Shown piece after piece: positions 1-12,356 of a DNA stretch of 64,000 nt. The stretch comes from Catonia carolina (Eukaryota > Arthropoda > Insecta > Hemiptera > Achilidae). The translations under genes were made by a program, and so were the position numbers. The notes below the pieces were generated by a model. That model worked only from the letters and a program-made list of their open reading frames with translations. It had not been told where the DNA came from and searched no databases. Numbering within the stretch: the first letter of the stretch is position 1; each line of letters begins with the position of its first letter. The stretch covers positions 89,320,469 through 89,384,468 of the forward strand of contig JAQMRL010000003.1 of the NCBI GenBank assembly GCA_035578175.1. The letters run 5' to 3'.

Positions 1-90
1 CGGCATCTTTTCATACGTTACAAAATAATCATTTCATCCTTCACCGTCTGCATTAGCAGTAATTGCAGAACAGTCGGACGTTAAACCAAG

Positions 91-123
<33 letters not shown>
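1..123 (+). repeat. 3' part of tRNA-derived SINE (family S1) with poly(A) tail
   Basis: The window opens inside a SINE. The core with the phrase CACCGTCTGCATTAGCAGT, followed by GGACGTTAAA, recurs in diverged form at 11950-12105, 23811-23990, 42188-42345 and, reversed, 42667-42826. It ends in an uninterrupted run of 33 A (91-123). The tRNA-like head must lie left of the window. Confidence 0.7.
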
Positions 124-125
<2 letters not shown>

Positions 126-2586
126 CTCATTTCCGGTTTTAAATCGTTCATACCACACTTAAACAGTCTTCAGTCTTCAGAGTTACCACAGTATTGCCGT
201 ACCCTAATTTTATTATTTCATAAGCTCGTTTAGCTTTTTTTGCAACTTAAAACTAAACTTAGACCTAAAGTTAACACGTTGTTCGAAATCCAAAATGCGT
301 GCCAGACACATTAAACACGATCTTACTCCTACGGCTCTGGAAAGCGACTGGCAAGTTACAACTTGTTCAAACTTAACACTGACTCTCTAAAAGAACCAGG
401 CAATCGGGCTTCAAATGCCAAAATTATCAAATGGATATAGCGTCAGCAGTTGCTGCTGTAAAAATTTATTCACCGTATTTTTTTATCACACTTCATTCGA
501 GATTATGTGATTCATTTAGTGGATGATTTTTCCTAATAATCCCGGTTATCTAAGGACGACAATAAAAACACTACTTTTGATAGTTTTATCTTTTCCTTTT
601 AGCTTATATTCTTCAATTCTTAGACTGAATAATTTTTTTGTCACTCCTTTTAGACTCGCTTAAATATTGTATTTATTTTCCTGAAAACCTCCACTTCATA
701 ATTTTATTTCTAAATAAATATTTATTATTTTCATTTAGATGTTAACAGTCTCTTTTAAATAACTTACTTCTTTTAAATAAATCATTATCTATTTATTTTC
801 ATTCCTTAAAATAATCAAATATTCTCTAGAAAAGTCTTAATTATTGGATAATTGTGATTCTAATGGCTATTTACTTAATAAAATAGTTCAAGTGTAATGA
901 TAAATTGAACTCTATATATAATGCTCAATGTCCGTTCTTCCCTTTCCAATCTTCACAGTTAGATCGGAGCTATTCCACTACAACAGATGGAGTTCGGTTA
1001 TACTTGAGTTAAAAGGAACAAAGCAGTAGTACCATTAAGTTAACAATGAACCGATTTATCAAGTTCTCTAACCAATATTATTGTATCTTATCTATTTCAA
1101 CTATAACAAATTTACAATCAACGACTTTTGATGAATAGATGACCTTTAATAAATTTTCCATCACAGTCTTGAGATTTAATTTATCTAAACGTTTTTCAAG
1201 GTGAACTTACATTAGTTTTTCTAAAGTAATTTCGATAGGGCGTGTTTATACATTTCAAGTGAGAAGGTGAATTCGAAAGCGCACTAAATCAAAATTAGAT
1301 ATTTGTTGTGAAAAAATTCAGCATGATAATATGAATGCTAAATATTTCTATCATTTTTAATTTTTTTTAGACTACTTAAATTCAATTAGATAATTTTACT
1401 GTACGTTATCATTTCAAGGCAATAAGTCACCAACATTCTCTGCGAATGTGGACATGACCATAACACGTATGCACCTATTTTTGTATGTGGAAATTTTATT
1501 CTCACTTAGTAAATGGAAGCTTCTTTTTACGAACAATATCTCAATAATTCTTAAGGTTTAGCAATATCCAGTCGCAGAAATCTCTGCAAAATGATTTTAT
1601 AAGATTTGTTATAGTATTCTGTGATTTTAAAATTTATTCTGTTACGATAAATATTCTATCAGGAGGTGAACCTCTGTTAAAAAAAGTGTTTAAAATATAG
1701 AAAATATCTTATTTTTATTGTTTACATAATCAAGCAGAAACCCCATTGTGATTATATTGCAATAACTACACCTAGGTTAATTTAGGATCTGGGTATGATC
1801 CAATAAATAGATTTCATAAAACTGATTAAACATTTTTTTACACAATTAGTTTTTTGTTTTAGCCTCAACAAATAAAATCACATTAATTCACTTAAATTAA
1901 TTACAACACCTGAAGCTTAAAGTAACCTAATTAACAATAACTGTGATTTTACAATTTTAATAGTAACCTTTTACCTAAAATAAATTACTTTTTCTAACGT
2001 ACTAGTTACTGTGTATACACTTGCTAATAGCACTCACTCATTCATTATAGACTGGTAACTTCAATTAAACGCCCTTTAAGGGCTACCACCTTTAAAAACC
2101 TGTGGCGGTGGTCGTTTCTAGAAAGGCATAAATTTTTACGTAATCAAACACAATGGAAGATCCATCCATGCTTTAACAGAAAAGTTGAAAATAAAGTAGA
2201 AATCATGAATAACAGGCATAAGAAAAGCTCAGTACCTCTTTTCCAAAAATTAATTTTAAAAATCATTCCATTCAGTCAATTAATCACAGTCTTTGTTCAA
2301 CACAGTTCACTTCATACAATACACAATTTCTTACAACCATTTTTAGGATATCAATGTACAATGTAAGAGTATTTTTATTTTGGCTGACGGTGACACTGCT
2401 ATTGTTACGGTTTTTAAGTAAATAAATTTTTAAAACGATTATAACTGCGCAAAAAAGTACAGTTTGGAAAATACGACCATACCAGCTTATACTGTATATG
2501 CCCACTATATTTTTCTGCCATATAGAATAAAAGTAGAACAATGGATGGCCAGAAGAAAGGAGAAAAACTTAAAATGAAAGGATGTA
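124..2586. other. AT-rich non-coding stretch
   Basis: I see no coding region, splice-bounded exon or recognisable repeat here. Short open frames are scattered and without protein character. A small hairpin of ACCACC against GGTGGT lies near 2090-2115. Confidence 0.5.
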
Positions 2587-3360
2587 CGAGGATTGATCAA
2601 AAAATTAAATGTTTGGAAAACGTCATCCTTTCATGATTCTCTTGACACTTCAAAACCTTGGTTTCAACGTCATACTCATACACCCATGTTTCGTCACCTG
2701 TTATGACCGTTTGCAGAAATTCTAGGTTAGTGTTGACTTCATTCACCAGTTCTTGGGCGTATACACTCGACGTACTTTTTGTTCGAACTCAGTTATTTCG
2801 GAACGAACTTTGTTGCCACGCGCTTTATGCCCAAAGCATCCGAAAAAATTTGCTTGACGTGATCCAAATGATATACCGACCTAATCAGTAACCTCTCTGC
2901 TAGAGATTCTGCGATATTTCATAATAATTTCTCTTACTTCTACGACCCTGTTGTCGGGTATTGATGTGCTTGGGCGTTCAGGGCGGTCGTCATCGAAAAC
3001 TTTTTCACGGCCATTTTTGAACCGTTTGAACTACTCGTAAACTCTTGTTTTACTCATAGTAGATTCACTAAAAGCAATTTGTCAACATTTTGAATGTGAT
3101 ACTACACTTGATATCATTTTTTCACACAAAATTTAATGCAAACTTTTTGAGCCACATTTTCGGAAGTAACAAATCGCCGAGCAATTTGCAAACACGTGTA
3201 CTCTTTTCAACTACTAACAATAAAATGTGCGTTCAAAATGGCTACAAATGCGAACATATGTTATAAACAGGTGTACCAACAAGAAAAAAAAGATTTTGGA
3301 AATCGAATGTACAAAGCTCGCGAAATTTTAAAATTCCCGTTATATTTTGATCAATTCTCG
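2587..3360 (-). mobile_element. Internally deleted mariner-like element
   Basis: Both ends carry inverted repeats beginning CGAG, flanked by the TA dinucleotides expected of mariner (2585-2586 and 3361-3362). Read on the minus strand, the interior holds decayed N-terminal transposase coding sequence, including peptides like MSKTRVYE, RPERPSTS and the first catalytic block TGDETWVYEYD near 2660-2700. After that block the frame runs almost directly into the left inverted repeat, so the second and third catalytic aspartates are missing. Stops and frameshifts are present (for example a stop in the helix-turn-helix region). The coding part is clearly related to the mariner at 59136-60453, but the terminal repeats differ, so this is a different lineage or a much older copy. 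It could not make transposase. Confidence 0.85.
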
Positions 3361-3362
3361 TA

Positions 3363-4675
3363 TATGGAAGAATGTTGGGCTGTATAAAACTTCCAGAAAT
3401 GTCAAAAGTCACTTTGCGTGGCCTAAAATGGCACTAAACAAGGAAAATCCGTTTTGATTGTCCATCGCAGTACTTACTTAAAAAAATAGTGTTATTTGTC
3501 TGTAACCATACCTTGTCTTTTATGTTTAGAGATAATGGTACTATATACTCTCTCCTTTTGCATTGTATGTTTCATTCTTTCTGGTCTTGTAGAATTGCGA
3601 ATGAAGTTAATTAGATTAGTAAGTTTATAAAAGAAAATTATAGTAAGAATATTGTAGTGTACTGAGTATATATTATGAGGCGTGAATTTGTCACTCTTTA
3701 TTAAATTTGTGGTTGTGCCCTTTAGATGCTGATGTAGAGTTGGTAAATGACGTCATGCGTCCCATCGTGTTTTGTAACAAGGTTTAATCATGTTTAGTCA
3801 TGTAACTGGACTGTACCTATATGCTACATATATATACCGATATGTACCCGTTTTGTTGCACGTGCAGAGGTAAATGTATAGTATATAGACTAAATTAGGG
3901 TTATTTAGCTCGTTTCCGAGCGTACAACTCATAATCCCTCGTTAAACAGTTGCACCAGAGCTTTTAATTACCATGTGTATATACGCTACTAACTCTGTGA
4001 GGTTGTGTCTCCGTACAGTCTACCGTCATGTGACTGTATGGACAACAGTGCAAAGATGGATATATACAAACATTCTATATAGCTTTCTCTCACTCACTCC
4101 ATGTTGGGATGATCCATACCATCCTCCATTGTGGTCACATCCAAATCATTAAATCATGTTATTTTAATACCTCACAGATTTACTTTATTATATGATAACT
4201 AGATTCATTAAGTATCACCTAACACTTTATTTTTGTTTCATCCCCAAACAACTGTTTTGTTACTTTATGCAAATTAAAATCCCAATTTGAGTTAACTACG
4301 TTAAAAATTTACAATTTTATCAGTGCGTAATGATGCTATAAACAATAATATTTTTGAATTTTCACGTTATCATAACAGATTTTCCGTGTTGATATTTTAA
4401 TCAAAATTCATTTATTTTGTTCCAAATTATATGGAACAATCACGTTCACTTAAAAAATCAAATATAACAAACAAATTGTTTTCTTCATCTTCTAACTAGT
4501 ATGTATTCACTAATTTATTGAACATTTTTGCTTATTTACATTGTCAATAAAATAAAAAGAATTTAATATTGCAACACCTAAGCTTACGTCTGTTCTAAAT
4601 GTGTGTATGATCAATAATAGGTACACTTACTTTGAACTTATGACAATAATTTATTTATTTACACAATTAATAATA
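3363..4675. other. Non-coding stretch without recognisable features
   Basis: AT-rich sequence. No exon, RNA gene or repeat that I can support. Confidence 0.45.
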
Positions 4676-5078
4676 TTATGCCTATGACTATCAGGTGGAG
4701 TGTTAAATAATTTGCACTCAATCTGGTAGTTCCAGGGCTACAAAAAATTGTTTTGTTTCTTATCACATGGCCAGCCAGTTATATGACTGAAGCATTTAAG
4801 AACAGAAGAGGTAGAGGTGTAAAAGACACTAGCCAGAGTTATCTCCTCTGAGAGTTATGAATTTCATCATACATCCAGACCCTGTTGTGAATGAAGTGAA
4901 GGTGTCATTTGCAGGGTGGAACGTAGATGCTTTTTAGAGGGCCCGGCATGCAGATAAGCATACTTTTGCACTCCGCGAGGAAGACAATAGTAAACCACCT
5001 CACTCCTCGTTTTACGTAGTAAAACCTCTAGAGATTGAAAGCAGCCTTTCGGTTGATGACCTAAACAACAACAAAATT
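4676..5078 (+). repeat. SINE-like interspersed repeat R, copy 1
   Basis: About 400 bp that matches 22542-22939 along its whole length, with scattered substitutions and small indels. Shared phrases include GTGGAGTGTTAAAT at the start, AGTGAAGGTGTCATTTGCAG in the middle and CCTAAACAACAACAA at the end. Both copies start and stop at the same points and finish in a short (AAC)n tail, so this is a defined mobile unit rather than a segmental duplication. I see no tRNA-like head and no long frame. A SINE or another non-autonomous element copied by a LINE is the likeliest class. Confidence 0.7.
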
Positions 5079-7274
5079 TACAGTTGATAATTAAACTTAG
5101 CCTACTTACAAATACAATTAGATTACATAAATTAAATCAGTTGCAAAGCGTAAAGATTAAAATAAACTTGACTAACAATAGAATACCTTTTAAAATCAAA
5201 AACAATCTATTTACCTGTACCATTTCACTTGTTACCACCCGCACGCATAATTAACATAACTCAGAACCAGTCGCGTAACTACACTATTCGAACGGCCTGA
5301 CACTTTCCATTCACGATATAGGTATTGATTGCTGATTATTTTAACTTGATGTAACATAGGGATTCCGTTGTACCTTAAAGAGTAAACATACATTCACCCT
5401 GCAAGACAAAAGAAATATAGACTACCTACTACACTAAATATTTTAAAATTAAGTAAAGATTGTAGATTCACTGAAAAAATGAATAAAACAAACTTCTAGC
5501 ATACGTATTCTTCTGTTTAGAAACCCAATAATTTTCAACAGTTCTCAAAACTCATAATTACTTTGCGTGTGCGTGTTCGAAATTTATAATAACTAATCGT
5601 TCATCACTTAATCTCAACAGTTTATGTAGAAAATATATTAAAAAATAAAATGAAATAAAATAAAGTATCTCACTTACGTGCTTTCCACTGCAGTTGTAAT
5701 CTGCTGATAGGAAAGGAATCAAAGGGTTGGACAAACACATAAGGACAAAGAAAAAAAAAAGAAAATAAAATACCTGCAGGTAAACTTAAAGGAGATTAGG
5801 AAGAATGAATAGAAATAAATTTCGGCGTATTAGTGGACAATAGAAAAGGTGCGCGTAAAAAAGAAGTAACGAAGCGAATTATTTACCGTGAAACGGATAT
5901 GCGTAAAGGCGTTTTTAAACATAAAAAGTCACTTCAATAAATAACAAATTAAACACTTTAAATTGTAAATTAGCGGTTAAGCGTCCAATAGACACCAGTA
6001 CTCGACGGCGATTCAACAACAACTGTGTCTGTTGACCACCAGAGCGCGGCAACGTCGAAAAGTTTGATTAGAGACACAAACATACTTAGTAAATTCTTTT
6101 TTCGTTAATATTCTTTTTTCAAGTCGCCATAATTATAGCGTGTATAAATTTAACAATAAAAAGAAAATGAAACACATTTTTTCGTGTACTGACGTTTGAA
6201 TGATTTCGTTAATGTAAACATTAACATGTTAATCAAACCATCTTAATCTCAGATGGATGCTTACCAAAATAGAATTATACGTTAAGTATAAATCTGCAAA
6301 TTTCAAGAAATTTAAATGTTAACTAACTCAAACTAAGAATATATGTTCTCTTGTTGTCTTTTCAGTGTTCAAGTTTATGTAAGTAAAGCTTATTATACAT
6401 AAGAGAGAATTGTCGGCTTGTGTGTTATCATGTATGAGCGTGTGCGTTTGTGTGTTTACATTATCCTTTTTCCTTGCCTTTTCCGCGTTTTCAGTAGACG
6501 ACGAAAACTACGTCGATGACACATTAAGCTGCTGTGACGTAATAATATAACAGAGCGGTTGCTTCTCCACATCTAGCTTCCCTTTTCTATCCCTTAACTA
6601 AAGCCAATAATTGCTGAGTAAAGGGCTAATGGCGCTTTATGTTATTTATGAAAGCTGCGAAAGCACAGCGACTTCACATTTCTTGAACCAGATTTTATGG
6701 TCAATAACATCAGATTTGTTGGTTCCGCTTGAACCGTCTTTTTCAGTTATTGTTTTTCTCAGTTTACTAATTACTATTATTTTATTTATCGTTAAAACAT
6801 TTGTTTATTTTTTATAACTTGCATTTTAGAACATTAAATTTTAATAAATTATATAAACTGTACTTTGAATTGCTTCTGTAGACATAAATAAATTTAAATA
6901 ATCCAACCCACACTTGGATTTGCTAAGTTAATAGTAGTATTCGGTTAAATGGGATAATAACTCAAAAGAGAAAAATTCCCTTACTTGTGGATTTGTTGGT
7001 TGAAATAGGGGAATTCTAAAACAAGACACGGAAAAAGAATATTAACGAAAAAGGAAAATAATCTCGGTAAATTACAAAACCTTTGCTGTTCAAAAATTTA
7101 TGAATTTTTAATGTAATGCTTCTTTTTTCGTATAATCTAATTACGGGCATTCGTGTAATCCTGACTAAAAGGAGAATTTTACCTTAAGTAAAAGTAATAT
7201 TTTCATTTTAACATAGTAGGCTACAATAGAACAACCAAAAAAATTGTTTTAATTAATAACTATCTATATTTAAA
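5079..7274. other. Mostly unrecognised non-coding stretch
   Basis: No supported coding feature. The part around 5980-6060 and 6470-6600 is less AT-rich than its surroundings, but I could not identify an exon or promoter in it with confidence. Confidence 0.4.
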
Positions 7275-8503
7275 AAGGGTTGAACGCATCTGGTGGGGGC
7301 CAAATTATAACAATGATAGGATTACTAATCATCGACCCTTGAGATTATCAATTCCTGCATATTTGTATACCTGCTTAGGCCTACTTGGCCCCCGCTACAT
7401 GGTTTAAAGAACGTTCTACATGCTACACATGGATATTTTCCGTGTTCCACTATTAGTATGAAGATGATACACATTTACTATAAAGCAGTGCACCAAATCC
7501 ATACAATCAGCGGCTCAAGGTGTATTGTCGCAATATTTTTTTCTAATTGAATTGTACAAATTTTTATAAAAATTAAATGCATTAATGTTTATATCTTACC
7601 TTTCGACTAATTTGATTGTTTGTTTCCACACACAGAACAAATGTTGTTCTTTTTTTATCAATTTCTATAAAACGAAAAATCTTATTGACCCGTACGTATT
7701 TAAATATATTTCGCACTTTAATAGGCTCTTTAGAAATTTTATTTCGCCTGCACCACCTTCAACTTTACCGGTGGGCAAATACTTAAATATGAACTAAAAA
7801 ATTAATAAAAAATTTTGGGCGCCAGCTCTTATCAGCAGAGCATGAGAAAAATAAATAAATAATACATTTCCTTGATTTAAACTAAATATTTAATGAATTT
7901 CTACTAACTAAAATAACTAACTACTAGCAAAATTATCCTTTAATTACCCTAACCTATTTTAAAATATAGCCAACCTTTTTTCTGCTGCGACTTTAATACA
8001 AAAACAAAACTTAACAAACCCTTAATAAACATACGAATGAATTTACCTTCAATTTAATATGTGTCTTCTTTCTTCTTCTTTTTCTATTCGTTCTCCTAAT
8101 CACTTCTTCACATAATGCTCCTTCTTTGCTAACCACTCAGTTGCACTCTTACATCCCTAGGAAACTGATGTCAATTTCCTGGATCCGAACCATAAAACCT
8201 CTGGTTGACAAACCTCCCTCTCCCACCAACCGTTCAACGAACCTGGAGGGCAAATGGGAAGGAGAACTAACCCAGTGATTGGCTGCAAGTTGGTAAGTGG
8301 AAGAAAGTACAATTGTACTTTTACAATGGTACACGCCACAGAGCCGTTTGAATGTCAGAGAACGAATAAACTGTTCTTCAAACCATAAAGAGAGGCCCAA
8401 GTAAGCAGGTATATAAATGTGACGGAATTGGATTTCTCAAAGGTCGATCTCTAGTAATTTTTCATTGTTTTAATTTGGCCCCCGCTAGATGCGTTCAACC
8501 CTT
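7275..8503. mobile_element. Long-terminal-inverted-repeat element P
   Basis: The outer ends are inverted copies starting AAGGGTTGAACGCATCT and continuing through GGGGGCCAAATTA. The similarity runs inward for roughly 150 bp on each side (about 7275-7425 and 8355-8503), with later landmarks such as ATACCTGCTT and ATGGTTT(A/G)AAGAAC in both arms. The middle (about 8150-8340) is richer in G+C but gives only overlapping short frames with no family character. I see no transposase and no unambiguous target-site duplication, so the superfamily is unknown. It is best described as a non-autonomous DNA element with long arms. Confidence 0.75.
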
Positions 8504-10435
8504 TGAAACAATAAACGATTAGGAAAAGAAGTTTAAAATTTTACTGACACTTGTATAGAATGAACATGAAACCGTTAATGAAACAAATTTTTAAAACACT
8601 AAACAATAAATTTCTGGTGTCGGATAATTGGTTAAAGAAGTTAAAAAGGATGTTGAGAAAACCGAAATAAATCGAGAAAACTTAATGAACTGAACCAGAT
8701 TCAGACAACTAATTAAGAACTTTAAGATCTGCCATGAAGAGCAAAAGTAGCACACTAGGTGGACAGAAGAAAGAAGAAAAGCCTACAGTGTACTAATGCT
8801 GAAAATTTAAGTTTCAAAAAGAGCTTTCGGAAACGTCTAAAGTCACCTCACGTAGTCTAAAATTGTCCGTATACGAAACATATTAGAAGAATAAAATTAA
8901 AATACCCAGTCTGCAACGTAACATTTGCCATTTATGATAACATTGGCACAAAATTAAATAAATTTCAGGCCATTTACGATATAACAAATCCTTTCAGAGG
9001 AGAACACGACCGGAAATGAAGGTAACAACGATGATATTTGAAAAAAACACCTTCTTGAGTTTAGTCTCAGTTCCCATTGGACCGATTCCTGTCAACTTTT
9101 TTTAAATGCAGGTCTCTACGTGCACATTTGTCAATAACCCATCGTTGCTTTCTTGAAATTCCAGATCTATGTAGAAAATTTAAAAAAAACCAAATATAAT
9201 TTGGTTCTTGAAGAATTGCCACACCGATGACGTTCTTAATCGAATTACGTTACCATGATAACTAAGAGCTCGAGTTTTTCGGAAGTTTTCTATGTTTTAG
9301 ATGAAATTATTTCGTTTCCAAAAATTTGTAAATCGCCAGTTCTTCGATAATTTGAGGTTTCTATAGATTTTTAATAGCCAGAATTTAAAATGTCCCTATC
9401 GAACCTTTGTTTCGAGATTTGCCGTTAAAATTTCGACCGAAAAGTTTTAAATTGTTGTATTAAGTTTGGAGTAGCCTACCTTTATCTGTTTGACGATCTC
9501 ACTTTTTTCAAAATCCACGTCAAAAATACATTCAGTAAAATTCCATTCTTGTTTTTACCCTTTTATTTTTCTAATTTTTCATTTTTGCTGTGTTTGAAAA
9601 CCGTGATAATGTTAATTGTGTGGATTTTATTTCCGTCCATTGTTTATGGTTTTTAATTTTGTATACTTTATTCGATTTCTGATACGTGCCTTCGCAATTT
9701 TTGGGTTGCTGACGAAAGTCCTTTTGCTGATATCATAGTTGTTTATTATTTTCATGATTAGCCTTTAGTTGCTATATTTAAAAAATTTGTTTATTAAGTA
9801 TAATGATCTGGCCAACCCTAAACTTACGGAAAAAAATTTGTGGCCAGCATTATCCTTGTGCGTAGCGCGGGCAAGATTGCTTATACTTTTTAAGGATTTG
9901 ATTTTTTTAAATGTACATTTAATTCCCAGGATTATTTTCACAAACATTGATAGTTATACATTTCGTGAATATTTTCTAAACACATCATCATTCAAGTCCA
10001 TGAATTATTTTTGGGGTTGGTTTATATTTTAATGAATTTATAATATTCATTATTGATTTCTGATCAATCAGGAATTACTGTTTAAATATGTATGCTCCTA
10101 TCTGTGGCCAACAATAGAAGTTAATTAAGCAGTTTCTGGATTTATGTATTATATTTAGAGATAAACAAGCGAAAGATAATGGGTTGGTTCCCTATTATAT
10201 TTACTTCACAAACAATTACTACGTCACCCTAATCATCCCTCAAGGTATAGTACTGTAATAGAGTCCCCTACCATTTAGTTCCCCAAAATTCTAACTTCAG
10301 TATGAGGGTTTTATTTAGATTTGACTGGTACTAATCACGACCAATGGGTAGTCTTCCTATTAAAAACAAACAATTAGATCGTTTATTTAAATTAATTTAA
10401 AAAATATAAATTGCCTCTAAATCTCCAAATTTGTA
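8504..10435. other. Non-coding stretch
   Basis: No feature that I can support. Several short frames (for example around 9765-10032) lack any recognisable protein character. Confidence 0.4.
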
Positions 10436-10761
10436 ATTTTTACCGATTCTAAAAGTGTTCTGCAAAGCATTTCCAGTTTAAATAATAAGATCCGATAATT
10501 CAAGAAATAATTGGACTTTTAGTGTCAAATATAAAAACTAATAACTCAATCGAATTTGTATGGACCTCAGCACACGTTGGTATATCAGGAAACGAGAAAG
10601 CAGATAATGCTGCCAAATATGCCATAAAGGAGTGTTTCAAGATAATAGTGTCTCACAGATTGATTTGTCAAAATATTTACATAAGAATGTTGAATGAAAG
10701 GACATCAAAGTAAGCTACACAACTTCAGGGAAACACACATGATGTATTAATACCACAAAGT
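10436..10761 (+). pseudogene. RNase H-bearing LINE, RNase H domain fragment (left half of split element)
   Basis: Translation gives an RNase H signature. FTDSKSVLQSI around 10440-10475 carries one catalytic aspartate. FVWTSAHVGISGNEKADNAAK at about 10550-10610 matches the SHVGI-GNE-AD block that ends RNase H domains of I-like and related non-LTR retrotransposons. The reading frame is broken between the two blocks and no start or full reverse transcriptase precedes them. The element continues at 11512 after an unrelated LINE inserted on the other strand. It is a dead remnant. Confidence 0.8.
10725..10761. repeat. Left target-site duplication, about 37 bp
   Basis: This segment (starting TCAGGGAAA, ending CACAAAGT) recurs with four differences at 11512-11549, on either side of the inserted LINE. 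Confidence 0.7.
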
Positions 10762-11511
10762 CTCTTCTTCTTCTGCTTCTTCTTCTTACTATCAAGGATA
10801 AGTATAAGCCTGTTCTGAACTCACAAACCATCCTATACTTATGCAAAAACACAAGATATTCCAATCAGTACATCTCGACTACTGCCATCTTCTTCGAGTT
10901 CTTCCCACCTCTTTTCTTCTAACAGGAACATATTCCGTCACTTTTAAAGGTAGGCCTATTCTCCTCTCTGGCATCCATTCCAAATGTTGCCTCCATTGAC
11001 TATGGTACTCCTTCACTTTTTCATTTAGACCAAATACACCCAAAGCAGACCTAATTTCCTCGTTATGTATTAGATCCAGCCTCAAGCAGCCCTTCACCCT
11101 TCTCAAAAACCTTATTTCAGCTGCTTGGATCCTACTTTCTTGGCGTTTCGTGGTAACCTATGGCTCACTTCCATAAAGAAGAACTGGGGCTGCTAGTACA
11201 TTGTCGAACTTCACTACTGTTTTTGTTTTAGCTCTGTTACTCAGTTTCCTGTTGATGGTACCACAAACAGCTTAAATTTATTTATTTTATTTTCTAAATT
11301 AAAATCCCTATCAAAGCTCACATCGCAGCCCAGGTAGTTATAGTGAGACACCTGATCTAATACTATACTGTTTAAAACAATCTTCGAATAAGTGGGATAT
11401 TTCCCTCTGAATGCCATAACCTTTCATTTAGCGACCGAAACTCGTAAATTATACGTTTTACGTAAATTATTTTAAACATAAAATGCTCTTTGAAGTTCAT
11501 CTTCACTCTCC
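10762..11511 (-). pseudogene. LINE 3' end (RTE-like or related non-LTR family), inserted in the RNase H LINE
   Basis: Read on the minus strand, this gives the C-terminal part of a reverse-transcriptase polyprotein: MAFRGKYPTYSKIV and HYNYLGCDVSF near 11310-11420, then RRVKGCLRLDLIHNEEIRSAL and KVKEYHSQWRQHLEWMPERR from about 11105 down to 10970, ending GRTRRRWQ. This tail is common in insect non-LTR elements. Stops break it upstream. The 3' end carries the phrase GAGTTCAGAACAGGCT and an irregular (GAA)n tail at 10766-10795. The same 3' end appears at 55022-55500 and, in reduced form, at 28020. The clade assignment is tentative. Confidence 0.75.
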
Positions 11512-11690
11512 TCAGGGAAAACCCACATAATGTATTAATATCACAAAGTAGCAGACAAAATCAAGTAGGCTACTTATAACACTCGTGAATCGGGCATTCT
11601 AGACCCACACACGAATACTTACTTCAAAAGACTAATGCACCGCGACGTTTTATTTTTGCAACTATACTATATTGACAATAATACACTTAT
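11512..11690 (+). pseudogene. RNase H-bearing LINE, C-terminal fragment (right half of split element)
   Basis: After the second copy of the 37-bp duplication, the plus-strand translation contains IGHSRPTHEYLLQKTNAPR. This is the kind of R-IGH-LTH-LL motif that follows the RNase H domain. The related copy at 50579-51060 has RLRIGHTKLTHSHLMTK at the same place. With 10436-10761 it makes one older element interrupted by 10762-11511. Confidence 0.65.
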
Positions 11691-11949
11691 GTGCTCATGA
11701 AATGAGTAAGTTTCATACTCTCAAAATGGTGCATTTACTTATTCATCTGTAAATATCAGGCTGTGTAAATATTTACCACCACAATATTTTCCACTCACAT
11801 AACGGCACATTTTGTTTTCCATTCCTTTAGCACTTCATTTATATAAACACTATGAGAAAATGTTTCTTATCAGGTAAAAAGCTATAGCTCCAGAAACAAA
11901 AACAGTTGTTACCCTTGATAATGTGTAAATTAGTTTTTATAAATTAAAA

Positions 11950-12105
11950 GTCCTAATAATCTATTGGACTTGAACCCCTGACGGAGATTGATTCCAGCAG
12001 TTTGTCATCACTCATTTTCATCTATTATCCTTCATCGTTTGTATTAACAGTAATTTGCTAATACTAATAGACGTAAAATAAAAAATAAAGTAGGCCTACT
12101 TACAA
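11950..12105 (+). repeat. tRNA-derived SINE (family S1), decayed copy
   Basis: A B-box-like GATTGATTCC is followed by the family core (TTCATCGTTTGTATTAACAG, then AGACGTAAAA) and an A-rich end. The head is eroded. Confidence 0.55.
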
Positions 12106-12289
12106 TGTCGGAAATAGTTATCAAGAATTTCTATTTATGAAATAATTGTAATGTCCAAGAGTTTAGACGACCGAGAAAGTAAAACAATAGATTTGCTGAC
12201 TAATTAAAAGCCAGCCAATCTATTGTTTTACAAAAGACAGAATTTTACAAAGGAAACCCTGTAATACGTAGTACGCAGATAAAAGTTTT

Positions 12290-12356
12290 AATATTTAATA
12301 TAACCAGTCAGACTTACCGGTTACAGCTATGGGGTACAGATAATTCATCAAAAATA
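12290..12356 (+). pseudogene. Jockey-type LINE C-terminal fragment, left half
   Basis: Plus-strand translation gives RLQLWGTDNSSKI, the Y-G-(I/S)QLWG block found downstream of the RT domain in Jockey-like elements. The frame resumes exactly at 13372 as EILQHFERKYLRLIT, so a DNA transposon has split one reading frame. Confidence 0.7.

Noticed and set aside
6480..6545. Possible micro-exon after a TTTTCAG, encoding DDENYVDDTLSCCD before a GTAATA
   Set aside because: Splice-like strings of this quality occur by chance in AT-rich DNA, and no neighbouring exon supports it.
8149..8400. Two overlapping minus-strand frames in the centre of element P
   Set aside because: Overlapping frames of similar length, no homology recognised, and the position inside a non-autonomous element all argue against a gene.
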